Positions 6,151-14,314 of a stretch of DNA of 41,072 nt are shown here, piece by piece. How positions within the stretch are numbered: position 1 is the first letter of the stretch; each line of letters starts with the position of its first letter. The notes under the pieces are model-generated. The model was given only the letters and a program-made list of their open reading frames with translations, was not told the origin of the DNA and searched no databases. A program made the translations under genes and the position numbers. The DNA comes from an uncultured Clostridia bacterium (lineage in GTDB: Bacteria; Bacillota; Clostridia; Oscillospirales; CAG-272). Location: NCBI GenBank assembly GCA_947627815.1, contig CANQXN010000003.1:1-41072 (forward strand), written 5' to 3'.

Positions 6151-8280
6151 TCAAGGACGGTTGGTTCTGGCAATCTTTTTCCCTTTTCTTCTGGCAAGAA
6201 CAAATTCGAGGTCGCACGCGTCACTTTCATTTTTTTCGCCCGTTTTCGTCTGAAGTGCCAACCGTCTGCCGGCGCTGATAAGCCCAAGCACAAACCAAAA
6301 AAGATAAAAACTCCGTGCGTCACTCCAGAGATAAGAAACACAACCGATCAACAGCATCGCCGTTAAAACACCAAGCAGTGAAAGTGTGATCCAAGCCATT
6401 TTGTTTTTCAAGCCGCATTTGCGAAAACACGAAAAAACGCTTCTGGCCACCAGCATTAAAAGGATCAAAAACACCATAAGTCCGGGAGCGCCCAACGACA
6501 ATAAAATCTGAAAGAAGAAGTTGCCGATATCGGAAGCACCCGATAAAACCGGCGTTGTAAATCCGGAAAAAGCCGCGGAAAAAGCGCTCGCGCCGATCCC
6601 GATGCCGGGCAGAAAATACAGCCGTGCCATGCCGGAGCCTGCTTGCCAAAGCGCCCAACGGGTGGTTATCGCCTCATGAGAAAAACCGAAAAATCCGGCG
6701 ATACGACTTCTCAGATCTACTGGCAGGAAAAAGACCGAAACCGCAGCGGCAACGAGAAGAAAGACCCATGGCTGAGCTTTTGGCGTGCGTATCAGCCATA
6801 AAAAAGCCACAACAACGACCAGAACCAGGCCAACAAAAACATTTTTTATCGCAGCAAGATTCAGGATCACCGCCAGCATAGTGACAACTGATTGAAAACG
6901 CATGAAGAAATGTTGGGCAGATATCAGCAGGCCGAGCGAGACAAAAAACGCTGTGACTAAAAAGAGCGCCAGCGCTGTAGAGTTTTCCGAAAAAGGAAGC
7001 GCATCATTCACAAGCCATTTCCAAAGCGCCGCATTCGGATGCCTTGCACCCTGCCACCGCGCCAGCCAATCCACGCCATAAAGAATCGCCACTACAACTG
7101 AAGAATACTGTAGCGAAGCCAGGCAACGGAGTAGCCAGCCTTCCGATTTGATCAAAACCGTGACGGAAAAATATGTGAATCCAAACAAAAGGAATGTCTG
7201 CGCTTCCAAGAAAGAAGAAAGACCGCCATAAGTGACAATACCGCCAAAACCGACAAGCAGTAAAAACAGAATGATAAAAAGATCCGCCGGTTCAAGACGC
7301 AAACCGCGTTTGCCCCGCAAAAGCTTAACGACCGTGCTCAACAAAACCAGGCCGATCAGAACCGGAGCAAAATATGTCCGGGCAGGAAGCAACGGATAAA
7401 ACGGGAGCAAGAAAACGGAAAGGCACAGGCCGGATTCCGGTATTGTCAATATGATAGCGCAAAGCAAGATCAAGAGGCAAACCGCGGCCAGATAATACGG
7501 CGGGACCAGAAAGGTAAGGAGGCCGAAGAACATGCCGAGAACAAACACATGGCCACCGTTTCGCGCTTGAGCAGAAAAACCCGCCGGACGATTTCTGATG
7601 CCAAGAAAATTACGCAAAATCGAACCCACAACCCGGCTATCCAGCAGAAAATCATATAACGATACATTGCTGGCAAAAAGCAGAGAGAGCGACAGTGGTA
7701 TCAACAACACCGCCGCCACGATAAACGCCGAAGTTAAAACAACATTACTTTCCGTTAAGAAGGAAAAAACGGGCAGCTCCACATGGTAAAGAGAAAACAA
7801 AAGCAACGCCAGTTGTGAGATCAGCATAAATAACGCAAAGGAAATCGTGAACATCCCGCACGAAGGCAACGCCGTGGAGAGCAATGCTTTTTTGATGCGC
7901 GAGAAAAACATTATGATCCGACTGGAATCAAACGCCCGCGCGAACCGATCGGTCAAGGTTTCCTTTATGCTGTCTGTGGGGTGATAATCAAATGTTGGAT
8001 CGATTGCCTCCGCCGCAATGCCGGTATATTTATCGGCCTTGGCTCCCGGAGCAACGAAATGCCCCGTAAGAGCGGCGCGCTTGTAGCGCTCACAGACCGC
8101 GTCATAATTACTTAAATAATGTCCGACCGCGCCGTCTTTGGTCATGTCGTATGTTTTCTGGCACAAAGCATTCAGGGGATTGCCGATTTTATGATGCCCT
8201 TGAAAATATTTTTCCCTGTGTTTTCTGACTCGCAAAAGATCCTCACCCCTTTTCAAAAACATTTTTCGAAGCTTTGTCAC
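6151..8280 (-). CDS. O-antigen ligase / polymerase-like polytopic membrane protein
   Basis: A protein of about 709 residues. A soluble N-terminal part of some 130 residues is followed by at least a dozen hydrophobic segments. A long loop after the middle segments (ALPFSENSTALALFL, FFGFSHEAITTRWALWQAG, LPGIGIGASAFSAAF) resembles the Wzy_C/O-antigen ligase family, which joins or polymerises lipid-linked sugars outside the membrane. The N-terminal domain (KTYDMTKDGAVGHYL) is not recognised. The start is uncertain: GTG 8280 lies just after the trmD stop and ATG 8262 is in frame; neither has a clear SD. It follows rimM-trmD closely and precedes two DUF4330-like genes. In a Gram-positive it would serve a capsule or wall polysaccharide; the substrate is unknown. 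Confidence 0.75.
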   Translation of the reverse strand: MTKLRKMFLKRGEDLLRVRKHREKYFQGHHKIGNPLNALCQKTYDMTKDGAVGHYLSNYDAVCERYKRAALTGHFVAPGAKADKYTGIAAEAIDPTFDYHPTDSIKETLTDRFARAFDSSRIIMFFSRIKKALLSTALPSCGMFTISFALFMLISQLALLLFSLYHVELPVFSFLTESNVVLTSAFIVAAVLLIPLSLSLLFASNVSLYDFLLDSRVVGSILRNFLGIRNRPAGFSAQARNGGHVFVLGMFFGLLTFLVPPYYLAAVCLLILLCAIILTIPESGLCLSVFLLPFYPLLPARTYFAPVLIGLVLLSTVVKLLRGKRGLRLEPADLFIILFLLLVGFGGIVTYGGLSSFLEAQTFLLFGFTYFSVTVLIKSEGWLLRCLASLQYSSVVVAILYGVDWLARWQGARHPNAALWKWLVNDALPFSENSTALALFLVTAFFVSLGLLISAQHFFMRFQSVVTMLAVILNLAAIKNVFVGLVLVVVVAFLWLIRTPKAQPWVFLLVAAAVSVFFLPVDLRSRIAGFFGFSHEAITTRWALWQAGSGMARLYFLPGIGIGASAFSAAFSGFTTPVLSGASDIGNFFFQILLSLGAPGLMVFLILLMLVARSVFSCFRKCGLKNKMAWITLSLLGVLTAMLLIGCVSYLWSDARSFYLFWFVLGLISAGRRLALQTKTGEKNESDACDLEFVLARRKGKKIARTNRP

Positions 8281-8284
8281 ATGA

Positions 8285-8959
8285 TCATATCAAATCAGGT
8301 CTTTTTTTTCGTGTCAAAGACAATGCTTCTTGATGGCGCCACCGTTCGATTTGCGCATGATCACCGTTGAGAAGTACCTCGGGAACCCGTTTGCCGTGAA
8401 ACTCCACCGGCCTTGTATATTGCGGATATTCCAACAATCCCGAAGCAATACTTTCATTTTCATAGCAGGAAGGATCGGCAAGAACTCCAGGACAAAGACG
8501 CGCCACCGCATCGATTAAAAGACACGCGGGAAGTTCGCCGCCCGTCAGCACATAATCGCCAACCGAGATTTCCTCGTCAACAATTTCTTCCAGAACGCGC
8601 GCATCGATGCCCTCATAATGTCCGCAAAGAAGAAGAAGATTATCGTATGCTTTCAGTTGTGCCGCTTTTTTTTGCGTGAGCAATCTGCCTTGCGGAGAAA
8701 GGTAGATTGTGCGGACACTACCGGTCAAATGGCCTTTGACATCATGCCAACAATCATAAACCGGCGGCGCCGCTATCAACATTCCTTTCCCTCCGCCGTA
8801 CGGCGTATCATCCACCCGGTGATGCTTGTCCTTAGAATAAGCGCGGATATCCACCGCCTCTACCGAGATAAAGCCCGCCTTTTGCGCCCGCCCGAGAATG
8901 CTTTCATCGCAAATACAACGAATCAAATCGGGAAAAAGAGTCAGCACTGTAAACTTCAT
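8285..8959 (-). CDS. trmD: tRNA (guanine(37)-N1)-methyltransferase TrmD
   Basis: Methylates N1 of G37 next to the anticodon, preventing +1 frameshifts. It is a SPOUT (knotted) enzyme acting as a dimer with SAM. The 224 residues show MKFTVLTLFPDL at the start, DDTPYGGGKGM, LCGHYEGIDARV and the knot region EISVGDYVLTGGELPA, followed by the RPVEFHGKRVPEVLLNGDH tail that binds tRNA. All family blocks are present. It overlaps the rimM stop by four bases and ends five bases before the membrane-protein frame, so it is the middle of a compact unit. Confidence 0.97.
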   Translation of the reverse strand: MKFTVLTLFPDLIRCICDESILGRAQKAGFISVEAVDIRAYSKDKHHRVDDTPYGGGKGMLIAAPPVYDCWHDVKGHLTGSVRTIYLSPQGRLLTQKKAAQLKAYDNLLLLCGHYEGIDARVLEEIVDEEISVGDYVLTGGELPACLLIDAVARLCPGVLADPSCYENESIASGLLEYPQYTRPVEFHGKRVPEVLLNGDHAQIERWRHQEALSLTRKKRPDLI

Positions 8960-9477
8960 AGCAATCCCTCAATCGCAGAGATAAAGATCCCTTTGGCAGG
9001 ATCCACCTGTTTGATAAAAACGGGTACGGCGGGAATCAAGGCTTTTTTTCCGTCTGGCTTGGTGACTTCGTAAAGATCACTGGCGCCATAATTTACGACA
9101 TTTGTCACATGGCCGTAGCAAATACCGGACGCAGCGTCTATCACCGGCAATCCTATCAGATCGACCACAAAATGTGTGCCATCCGGTAAATGAAACGATG
9201 CCCTGTTGGCATATAAAGAGCGATTTTTCAGAGAAATCGCAGCTTCCAGCGTGTCATATCCCGCAAAGTGGAATAGGACCCTGCCCTTGAAAAGCACTGC
9301 CTTTTTAATGGTAAGCGGTAAGAAAGATTCTCCTTTCTTCAAATACAGCATCGGCAAGGAAGCCAAAATTTTGGGCGTATCGCAATAACTGTCCGCCACA
9401 ACATCGCCGGCGATCCCATGCGTATTGGCAATTTTCCCCGCTTCCAAAAACTGATTTTTTGGCGTTTCCTCACACAT
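8956..9477 (-). CDS. rimM: Ribosome maturation factor RimM
   Basis: RimM binds ribosomal protein uS19 and helps mature the 30S 3' domain. The 173 residues have the N-terminal RimM barrel (FLEAGKIANTHGIAGDV) and a PRC-barrel C-terminal part (DLIGLPVIDAASGICYG, YEVTKPDGKKALIPAVPVFIKQVD). GGAGG stands about 12 bases before the ATG, slightly far. The ATG is the only in-frame start near it. The gene heads the rimM-trmD unit behind a consensus promoter with an inverted repeat over its -35 box. rpsP and the KH-domain gene, often adjacent in Firmicutes, are absent here. Confidence 0.95.
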   Translation of the reverse strand: MCEETPKNQFLEAGKIANTHGIAGDVVADSYCDTPKILASLPMLYLKKGESFLPLTIKKAVLFKGRVLFHFAGYDTLEAAISLKNRSLYANRASFHLPDGTHFVVDLIGLPVIDAASGICYGHVTNVVNYGASDLYEVTKPDGKKALIPAVPVFIKQVDPAKGIFISAIEGLL

Positions 9478-9522
9478 GACGCCGACAAGCCTCCATCATT
9501 TTCAAATACAAAAATTCATTTT

Positions 9523-9551
9523 ATTTTACCATAATCATCTGCCTTTGTCAA
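9523..9551 (-). promoter_or_regulatory. Promoter of the rimM-trmD unit
   Basis: On the minus strand TTGACA (9546-9551) and TAAAAT (9523-9528) are 17 bases apart, about 45 bases upstream of the rimM ATG. Confidence 0.8.
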
Positions 9552-9567
9552 GTATTGGCAAAGGCAG
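9539..9567. promoter_or_regulatory. 9-bp inverted repeat over the rimM -35 box
   Basis: CTGCCTTTG (9539-9547) and CAAAGGCAG (9559-9567) are perfect arms around 11 bases that include most of the -35 hexamer. There is no T-run, so it looks more like an operator than a terminator. It could also mark the 3' end of the flavin reductase mRNA at 9593. Confidence 0.5.
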
Positions 9568-9592
9568 GGTCTGTCGCAGGGCTTTCTCAAAA

Positions 9593-10102
9593 TCAAATTT
9601 TTTTCAGTATTTTTTCAATTTCACAAACATAGACGGTATGAAAATCATCGATGGGATAATTTTTCAAAAGAGCGGGATCAAGAAAGCCGCTTTTTTTGAG
9701 TTCTCCTACATACAATTGCCGCAAGATGCAAATGACATCCGCCTCTTTGACCGCCGACACGCCGTCTGTCTTAAAAACGGTAAGATTGGTTTTTGCCGCC
9801 TTATCGGTATCTCGGCCGGAATCTCTGCCACAAACACGCAGTGCAGCTCGCTGTTCCTCCGGCAAAACGCAGACGGAAAATCTGGCGTTTTCCTCCAACA
9901 GTTTATGCGTATGCCTTTGCGGGCGGACAAAGAGATAACAAACTTGCTTGTTCCACAATATACCGAATCCGCCCCAACTGGCCGTCATCATATTCATCCG
10001 TTGATTTTCTTCATCCCATGTGCAAATCAATAGCCATTCATCGTCTATCATGTGAAACAAGTTTCTATCAAACGCCTTGGGTTCAATTCCCGAAAAATCC
10101 AT
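9593..10102 (-). CDS. Flavin reductase family protein (FMN-binding split barrel)
   Basis: A 169-residue protein similar to the flavin reductase-like split-barrel family, which bind FMN and reduce flavins or small substrates. The visible signature is NMMTASWGGFGILWNKQVCYLFVRPQ, where family members have the MTASW-x-G-x-xW block, followed by THKLLEENARFSVCVLP. The last third (FKTDGVSAVKEADVICILRQLYVGEL) forms the second half of the barrel. ATG 10102 is chosen over the upstream in-frame codon at 10135 because GGGAGG lies seven bases before it. It is transcribed alone from a perfect promoter at 10202-10230. The physiological substrate cannot be told. Confidence 0.82.
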   Translation of the reverse strand: MDFSGIEPKAFDRNLFHMIDDEWLLICTWDEENQRMNMMTASWGGFGILWNKQVCYLFVRPQRHTHKLLEENARFSVCVLPEEQRAALRVCGRDSGRDTDKAAKTNLTVFKTDGVSAVKEADVICILRQLYVGELKKSGFLDPALLKNYPIDDFHTVYVCEIEKILKKI

Positions 10103-10201
10103 AACACGCCTCCCGATTTTCTTTCGCTTTGGCAATAGGGAAAACAGAAAATTTTCCCTTTTCCGTCACGCGAAATTAACAATCATAATGTATTCTTTTT
10201 T

Positions 10202-10230
10202 ATTATATTCCCTTTTCATTCGATTGTCAA
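10202..10230 (-). promoter_or_regulatory. Perfect consensus promoter of the flavin reductase gene
   Basis: On the minus strand TTGACA (10225-10230) and TATAAT (10202-10207) are exactly 17 bases apart, a full sigma-A consensus. The leader is about 95 bases. The 10103-10456 gap holds only this promoter, the divergent gdpP promoter and their leaders. Confidence 0.85.
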
Positions 10231-10291
10231 CCGCCTTTTTCCATGGCCGGCACGGCAGCGGAATTTTTTTCAGATTTTCCCATGGAAATCC

Positions 10292-10320
10292 TTTACAACG
10301 CCGCCTGTCTGTGGTATAAT
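10292..10320 (+). promoter_or_regulatory. Promoter of the gdpP operon
   Basis: TTTACA (10292-10297) and TATAAT (10315-10320) are 17 bases apart. The transcript would start near 10327, which rules out the open-frame start at 10325 and leaves a leader of about 130 bases before ATG 10457. Confidence 0.8.
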
Positions 10321-10456
10321 CAGCATGGTATGTTATAGATTCATATCCATGAAAAGCTATCGCGATCCCCGTTTTTGTATCACTTGCTTAAACCGCCTTC
10401 CTTCTTGGTCATTTATTTTTCAGAAAGGATCGCTTTACGGGAAAGCCAATCGATGT

Positions 10457-12439
10457 ATGAAAGACAAACAGAAGAATATCGCTCCCCCGCCGCTTCTGCA
10501 TTTATTGCTCTGTATCGGGTTTGCCATCATTATGTTGCTCTTGATGCAGATTTCTTTTACGCTGGAAATTGACCGCAACACGGCCTTTTTTGCTATTCTC
10601 GGCGTATATCTGCTTTTCTCTGTCATTATGATCGCTCTGTCGCGCCGCAGAAACAAACATCGTTTTGAGTGCCGGACGGAAAGCATTTCCTCCGACAGCC
10701 CTATGACGATTTACGACAATATCACCATGCCGGTCGCCGTATGCAACGACAACGGTTCCATTATTTGGGCCAATCGGATCTTTCAGAAAATCACAGATCT
10801 TTCTTCTTCAAAAGTAAAAACAGTGCGCGCTATCATGGGGTTTGGTCTGGAAAAGAAATCCGAAAAACCGGAAGACGATCTGACATGGGAACATAATGAC
10901 AGTATATATCGCGTTTTTTTTCTTCCGGCCAGTAACAATCAAACCGTCATTTTCTGTGAAGATATTTCCGAGGCGGAAAAGATCAAACGCGTCCTTGAAA
11001 AAGAAGAAACCTATCTTGCTTATATTGTCATTGACAACTTGGATGAACTTCTTCAGATTGAGCAGGAAAATACCACTTCTCTTGCCTCAACCATCGCTCA
11101 CACTTTGATGGAATGGGGCGCCGGATTCAATGGCGTCATCAAAGAATATGAACGCAACAAATTCATTTTTATCATGAACCATGCCGCGTATGAAAACATT
11201 TACGCCGATAAATTCAGTATTCTCGACAAAATCCGCTGGATCCCTGTAGGCAAGAGTGACATTCCCGCCACCATTTCTATCGGTCTTTCCACCATTTCAG
11301 GAACGCTTGCCGAAAAAGACGCCGACGCCAAAGCCGCGCTGGAACTGGCGTTAGCGCGCGGCGGTGACCAAGCGGTCATTAAATCCGCCGATGGCGTGGA
11401 ATTTGTGGGCGGGATGACAAAATCATCGCAAAAGCGCTCTACCGTCAAATCCCGTAACATCGCCGATAAATTGACTCATTTGATTTATGAAAGCTCAAAT
11501 GTGATTATCATGGGGCATCGGTTTGCCGACTTTGACGCTTTGGGCGCCTGCCTTGGTATTGCCCGCATGAGTATGCAGTGCGGCAAACCCTGCTATATTA
11601 TCGCCGACCGCGCCAATCCCGATTTGAACAAGTGCTATGATCACCTGCGCGCCCTGCATTCTTATGATAATGTTTTTATCAACGCCTCGGAAGCGGCGGA
11701 ACTGAATTATTCCGATTCTCTTCTCGTGGTAGTAGATGTCAACAATCCGCAGCAGTTGGAAGACCGCGAAATTGCCCGTTTGGTTCGCAAGGTCGTCTAT
11801 ATCGACCATCATCGTATGACAGGCGAATTTGAGCGGCCGCCGGTTCTTCATTATGTCGAACCTTCCGCCTCATCCACCTGCGAAATGATCTCTGAAATTC
11901 TCGAACAAACCACCGCAGGTTCCCGTCTTTCCAAACAGGAAGCCAATATCATGTATGCCGGTATTATGCTGGATACCAAACGATTTGTCATCAATACTGG
12001 TGTAAGAACTTTCTCCGCCGCGCAATATCTGCGCGGACAGGGCGCCAATCCTGCGGAGGCACAGGAGTTTTTCAAAACCGGCGTAGAAGATCTCATTCGT
12101 CAGGCTCGATTTGAAACCAATGTGGAGATCTATCGGAAATACTATGCAATCTCCGTAAATACCGATACCAACGGCTCTCAAGCAGACCGCACGGCAGCCG
12201 CCAAAGTCGCGGATGATCTTTTGACGGTAGACGGCGTCCTTGCCTCGTTTGCTCTCTGCCGCATTGGTGACACGGTCCGAATCTCCGCCCGATCCACGGG
12301 AAAAATCAATGTACAGCGTATTCTTGAAGCTTTGGGCGGCGGCGGACATTATGACTCTGCGGCAACGCAAATGAGCTGTTCGCTGGACGAAGCGGTAGAT
12401 GCCCTGAAGGGCGCGATCGACGGCTATTTCGATAACTAA
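10457..12439 (+). CDS. gdpP: Cyclic-di-AMP phosphodiesterase GdpP
   Basis: A membrane-bound enzyme that hydrolyses c-di-AMP to pApA, setting levels of this potassium and wall-stress messenger. From ATG 10457 it is 660 residues, the usual GdpP size. It has two N-terminal transmembrane segments, a PAS-like domain (DNITMPVAVCNDNGSIIWAN), a degenerate GGDEF domain (LALARGGDQAVIK), then the DHH domain (MGHRFADFDALGACLG, VYIDHHR) and the DHHA1 end with GGGGH (LEALGGGGHYDSAATQ). The frame is open to 10325, but the promoter lies there, and ATG 10349 has no SD. The chosen ATG has a modest GGGAAAG about 11 bases upstream; a better AAAGGAT at 10424-10430 is too far. gdpP-rplI-dnaB is a classic Firmicute order. 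Confidence 0.95.
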   Translation: MKDKQKNIAPPPLLHLLLCIGFAIIMLLLMQISFTLEIDRNTAFFAILGVYLLFSVIMIALSRRRNKHRFECRTESISSDSPMTIYDNITMPVAVCNDNGSIIWANRIFQKITDLSSSKVKTVRAIMGFGLEKKSEKPEDDLTWEHNDSIYRVFFLPASNNQTVIFCEDISEAEKIKRVLEKEETYLAYIVIDNLDELLQIEQENTTSLASTIAHTLMEWGAGFNGVIKEYERNKFIFIMNHAAYENIYADKFSILDKIRWIPVGKSDIPATISIGLSTISGTLAEKDADAKAALELALARGGDQAVIKSADGVEFVGGMTKSSQKRSTVKSRNIADKLTHLIYESSNVIIMGHRFADFDALGACLGIARMSMQCGKPCYIIADRANPDLNKCYDHLRALHSYDNVFINASEAAELNYSDSLLVVVDVNNPQQLEDREIARLVRKVVYIDHHRMTGEFERPPVLHYVEPSASSTCEMISEILEQTTAGSRLSKQEANIMYAGIMLDTKRFVINTGVRTFSAAQYLRGQGANPAEAQEFFKTGVEDLIRQARFETNVEIYRKYYAISVNTDTNGSQADRTAAAKVADDLLTVDGVLASFALCRIGDTVRISARSTGKINVQRILEALGGGGHYDSAATQMSCSLDEAVDALKGAIDGYFDN

Positions 12440-12480
12440 AATCCCGTGATGGAACAAGAACGAAAGCGAGGATGAAAAAC

Positions 12481-12930
12481 ATGAAAGTAATTTTGCTGCA
12501 AGATGTGAAATCCCAAGGAAAAAAAGGCGACTTAATCAATGTTTCCGATGGATACGCAAGAAACTTTCTTTTTCCGCAAAAATTGGCAATTGAAGCAAAT
12601 GCGCAAGCGCTGAACGAAATGAAAAACAGAGAAGCCGCCAAACAGCACAAAATAGAAACGGAGACAGCGGCGGCACAAATGTTAGCGGAAAAATTGGAAA
12701 CCGTTGTCGTCACACTGGAACTCACATCCGGCGCCGACGGAAAACCTTACGGCTCGGTGACTTCCAAGGAAATCGCAGAATATCTTGAGAAAAACAAAGG
12801 GATCACTTTGGACAAAAGAAAGATCGATTTGGAGAAACCCATCCGGACATTCGGTTCTTATTCACTGGATGTTCGGCTTTATTCCGGCGTTACCGGCACG
12901 ATTCATGTGATCGTTACCGAGAAAAAATAA
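12481..12930 (+). CDS. rplI: 50S ribosomal protein L9
   Basis: L9 (bL9) binds 23S rRNA and restrains mRNA slippage. The 149 residues start MKVILLQDVKSQGKKGD and continue NVSDGYARNFLFPQKLA, the bL9 signature. A long connecting helix (NEMKNREAAKQHKIETET) and the C-terminal domain (LTSGADGKPYGSVTSKEIAE) follow. ATG 12481 is preferred over ATG 12472 because the SD GCGAGG (12466-12471) directly abuts the earlier codon but lies nine bases from the later one. The gene is 41 bases after gdpP and in the same operon. Confidence 0.97.
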   Translation: MKVILLQDVKSQGKKGDLINVSDGYARNFLFPQKLAIEANAQALNEMKNREAAKQHKIETETAAAQMLAEKLETVVVTLELTSGADGKPYGSVTSKEIAEYLEKNKGITLDKRKIDLEKPIRTFGSYSLDVRLYSGVTGTIHVIVTEKK

Positions 12931-12964
12931 CCATTCTCCAAACCAGCAAAAGGAGTTTCAAACG

Positions 12965-14314
12965 ATGCCCGCCTCTGAAAATCTTGTTCGCAAGCTTCCC
13001 TTCTCTCTCGAAGCAGAACAATCGGTATTAGGATCTGTTCTGATCGATCCGGAAAAACTCACGCAAGTCCTTACCGTGATCTCCAGTGATGATTTTTATC
13101 TGGAAGAGCACCGGGAAATTTTCGCCGCTATGCAGCGTCTTTTTATGGGCAGCCAAGACATCGATCCCGTCCTTCTTTCGGAAGAACTGGTTCGTGCCGG
13201 TGTATATAATGTAGAAAAATCCAGCACCTATATCCGCTCATTAGCCGAACTTACCTCCTCCGCCGCCAATATTCTGGACTATGCCAACATCATCAAAGAA
13301 AAAAGCCTGCTTCGTGCCTTAATCCATGTGTGCGATAATATTACAGAGGATGCCTATGCCGCCCAAAACGACGCGTCAGCCATTATTGATAGCGCCGGCG
13401 GTCAGATTTATGCTCTGTCGCAGCAGCATTCTCAGTCGGATTTTTCCCACATTCGGGATATCTTGATTGAAACATACGCTCGCCTGAAAGCGCTGGCGGA
13501 AAAAGACGAAAGTATTCAGGGGATCGATACCGGTTTTTCCGGTTTGGACAGTGTTCTTGTCGGCATGGGGAAAGGCGATCTGGTTTTGGTCGGCGCTCGT
13601 CCCGGTATGGGAAAAACTTCCTTTGCTTTGAATATCGCCGCTAATGTAGCAAAAAAAACCGGGCGACAAGTATGTATTTTCTCTTTGGAAATGTCCAATC
13701 AACAATTGGTTGAGCGTATGCTGTCCAGCGAAGCCATGGTAGAATCAGAGAAGTTGCGAAGCGGTACGATATCCGCCGAAGAATGGACCCGCTTAGCGCG
13801 CGCATCGGAATTTCTTGCCTCCTGCGATATTTATATTGACGATTCCGCCGGCATTACCGTGACAGGCATGAAAGCCAAACTCCGCAAAATGAAAAATCTC
13901 GGTCTTGTCGTCGTCGACTATCTTCAACTCATGCAAAGCGATAAAAAAATTGAAAACCGTGTGTTGGAAGTCGGGGATATTTCAAGAAATCTCAAATTGA
14001 TGGCCAAAGATTTAGGCGTCCCGGTGATCTGCTGTGCTCAGCTATCCCGAGGCCCCGAGGGGCGCACCAGCAAAAAACCGATGCTTTCCGATTTGCGCGA
14101 CTCCGGCGCTATTGAACAGGACGCCGATGTGGTTCTCTTTATTTACCGCGAAAAATACTATAGTGACGGGACCGAAAAGAATCCGGCGGATGAAAATGTT
14201 GCCGAAATCATTGTGGCCAAAAACAGGCACGGAAGTACCAATAACGGAATTGAACTTGGCTGGTTCGGCCAATATACCAAATTCTCAACATTGGAGCAAA
14301 GAGAGGCTCCATGA
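12965..14314 (+). CDS. dnaB: Replicative DNA helicase DnaB (DnaC in Bacillus)
   Basis: The hexameric helicase that unwinds DNA at the fork and recruits primase. The 449 residues have the N-terminal domain (KLPFSLEAEQSVLGSVLID) and a linker. The RecA-like C-terminal domain has Walker A GARPGMGKTSFALNIA, Walker B LVVVDYLQLM, and the arginine-finger region LSDLRDSGAIEQDADVVLFIYR. AAAGGAG precedes the ATG. The stop overlaps the next ATG (ATGA), coupling it to tilS. No intein or other insert is seen. Confidence 0.98.
   Translation: MPASENLVRKLPFSLEAEQSVLGSVLIDPEKLTQVLTVISSDDFYLEEHREIFAAMQRLFMGSQDIDPVLLSEELVRAGVYNVEKSSTYIRSLAELTSSAANILDYANIIKEKSLLRALIHVCDNITEDAYAAQNDASAIIDSAGGQIYALSQQHSQSDFSHIRDILIETYARLKALAEKDESIQGIDTGFSGLDSVLVGMGKGDLVLVGARPGMGKTSFALNIAANVAKKTGRQVCIFSLEMSNQQLVERMLSSEAMVESEKLRSGTISAEEWTRLARASEFLASCDIYIDDSAGITVTGMKAKLRKMKNLGLVVVDYLQLMQSDKKIENRVLEVGDISRNLKLMAKDLGVPVICCAQLSRGPEGRTSKKPMLSDLRDSGAIEQDADVVLFIYREKYYSDGTEKNPADENVAEIIVAKNRHGSTNNGIELGWFGQYTKFSTLEQREAP

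Noticed and set aside
10325..10456. Longer gdpP start at 10325 or 10349
   Set aside because: The promoter -10 box ends at 10320, so 10325 cannot be in the mRNA; 10349 has no SD and adds residues that GdpP lacks.
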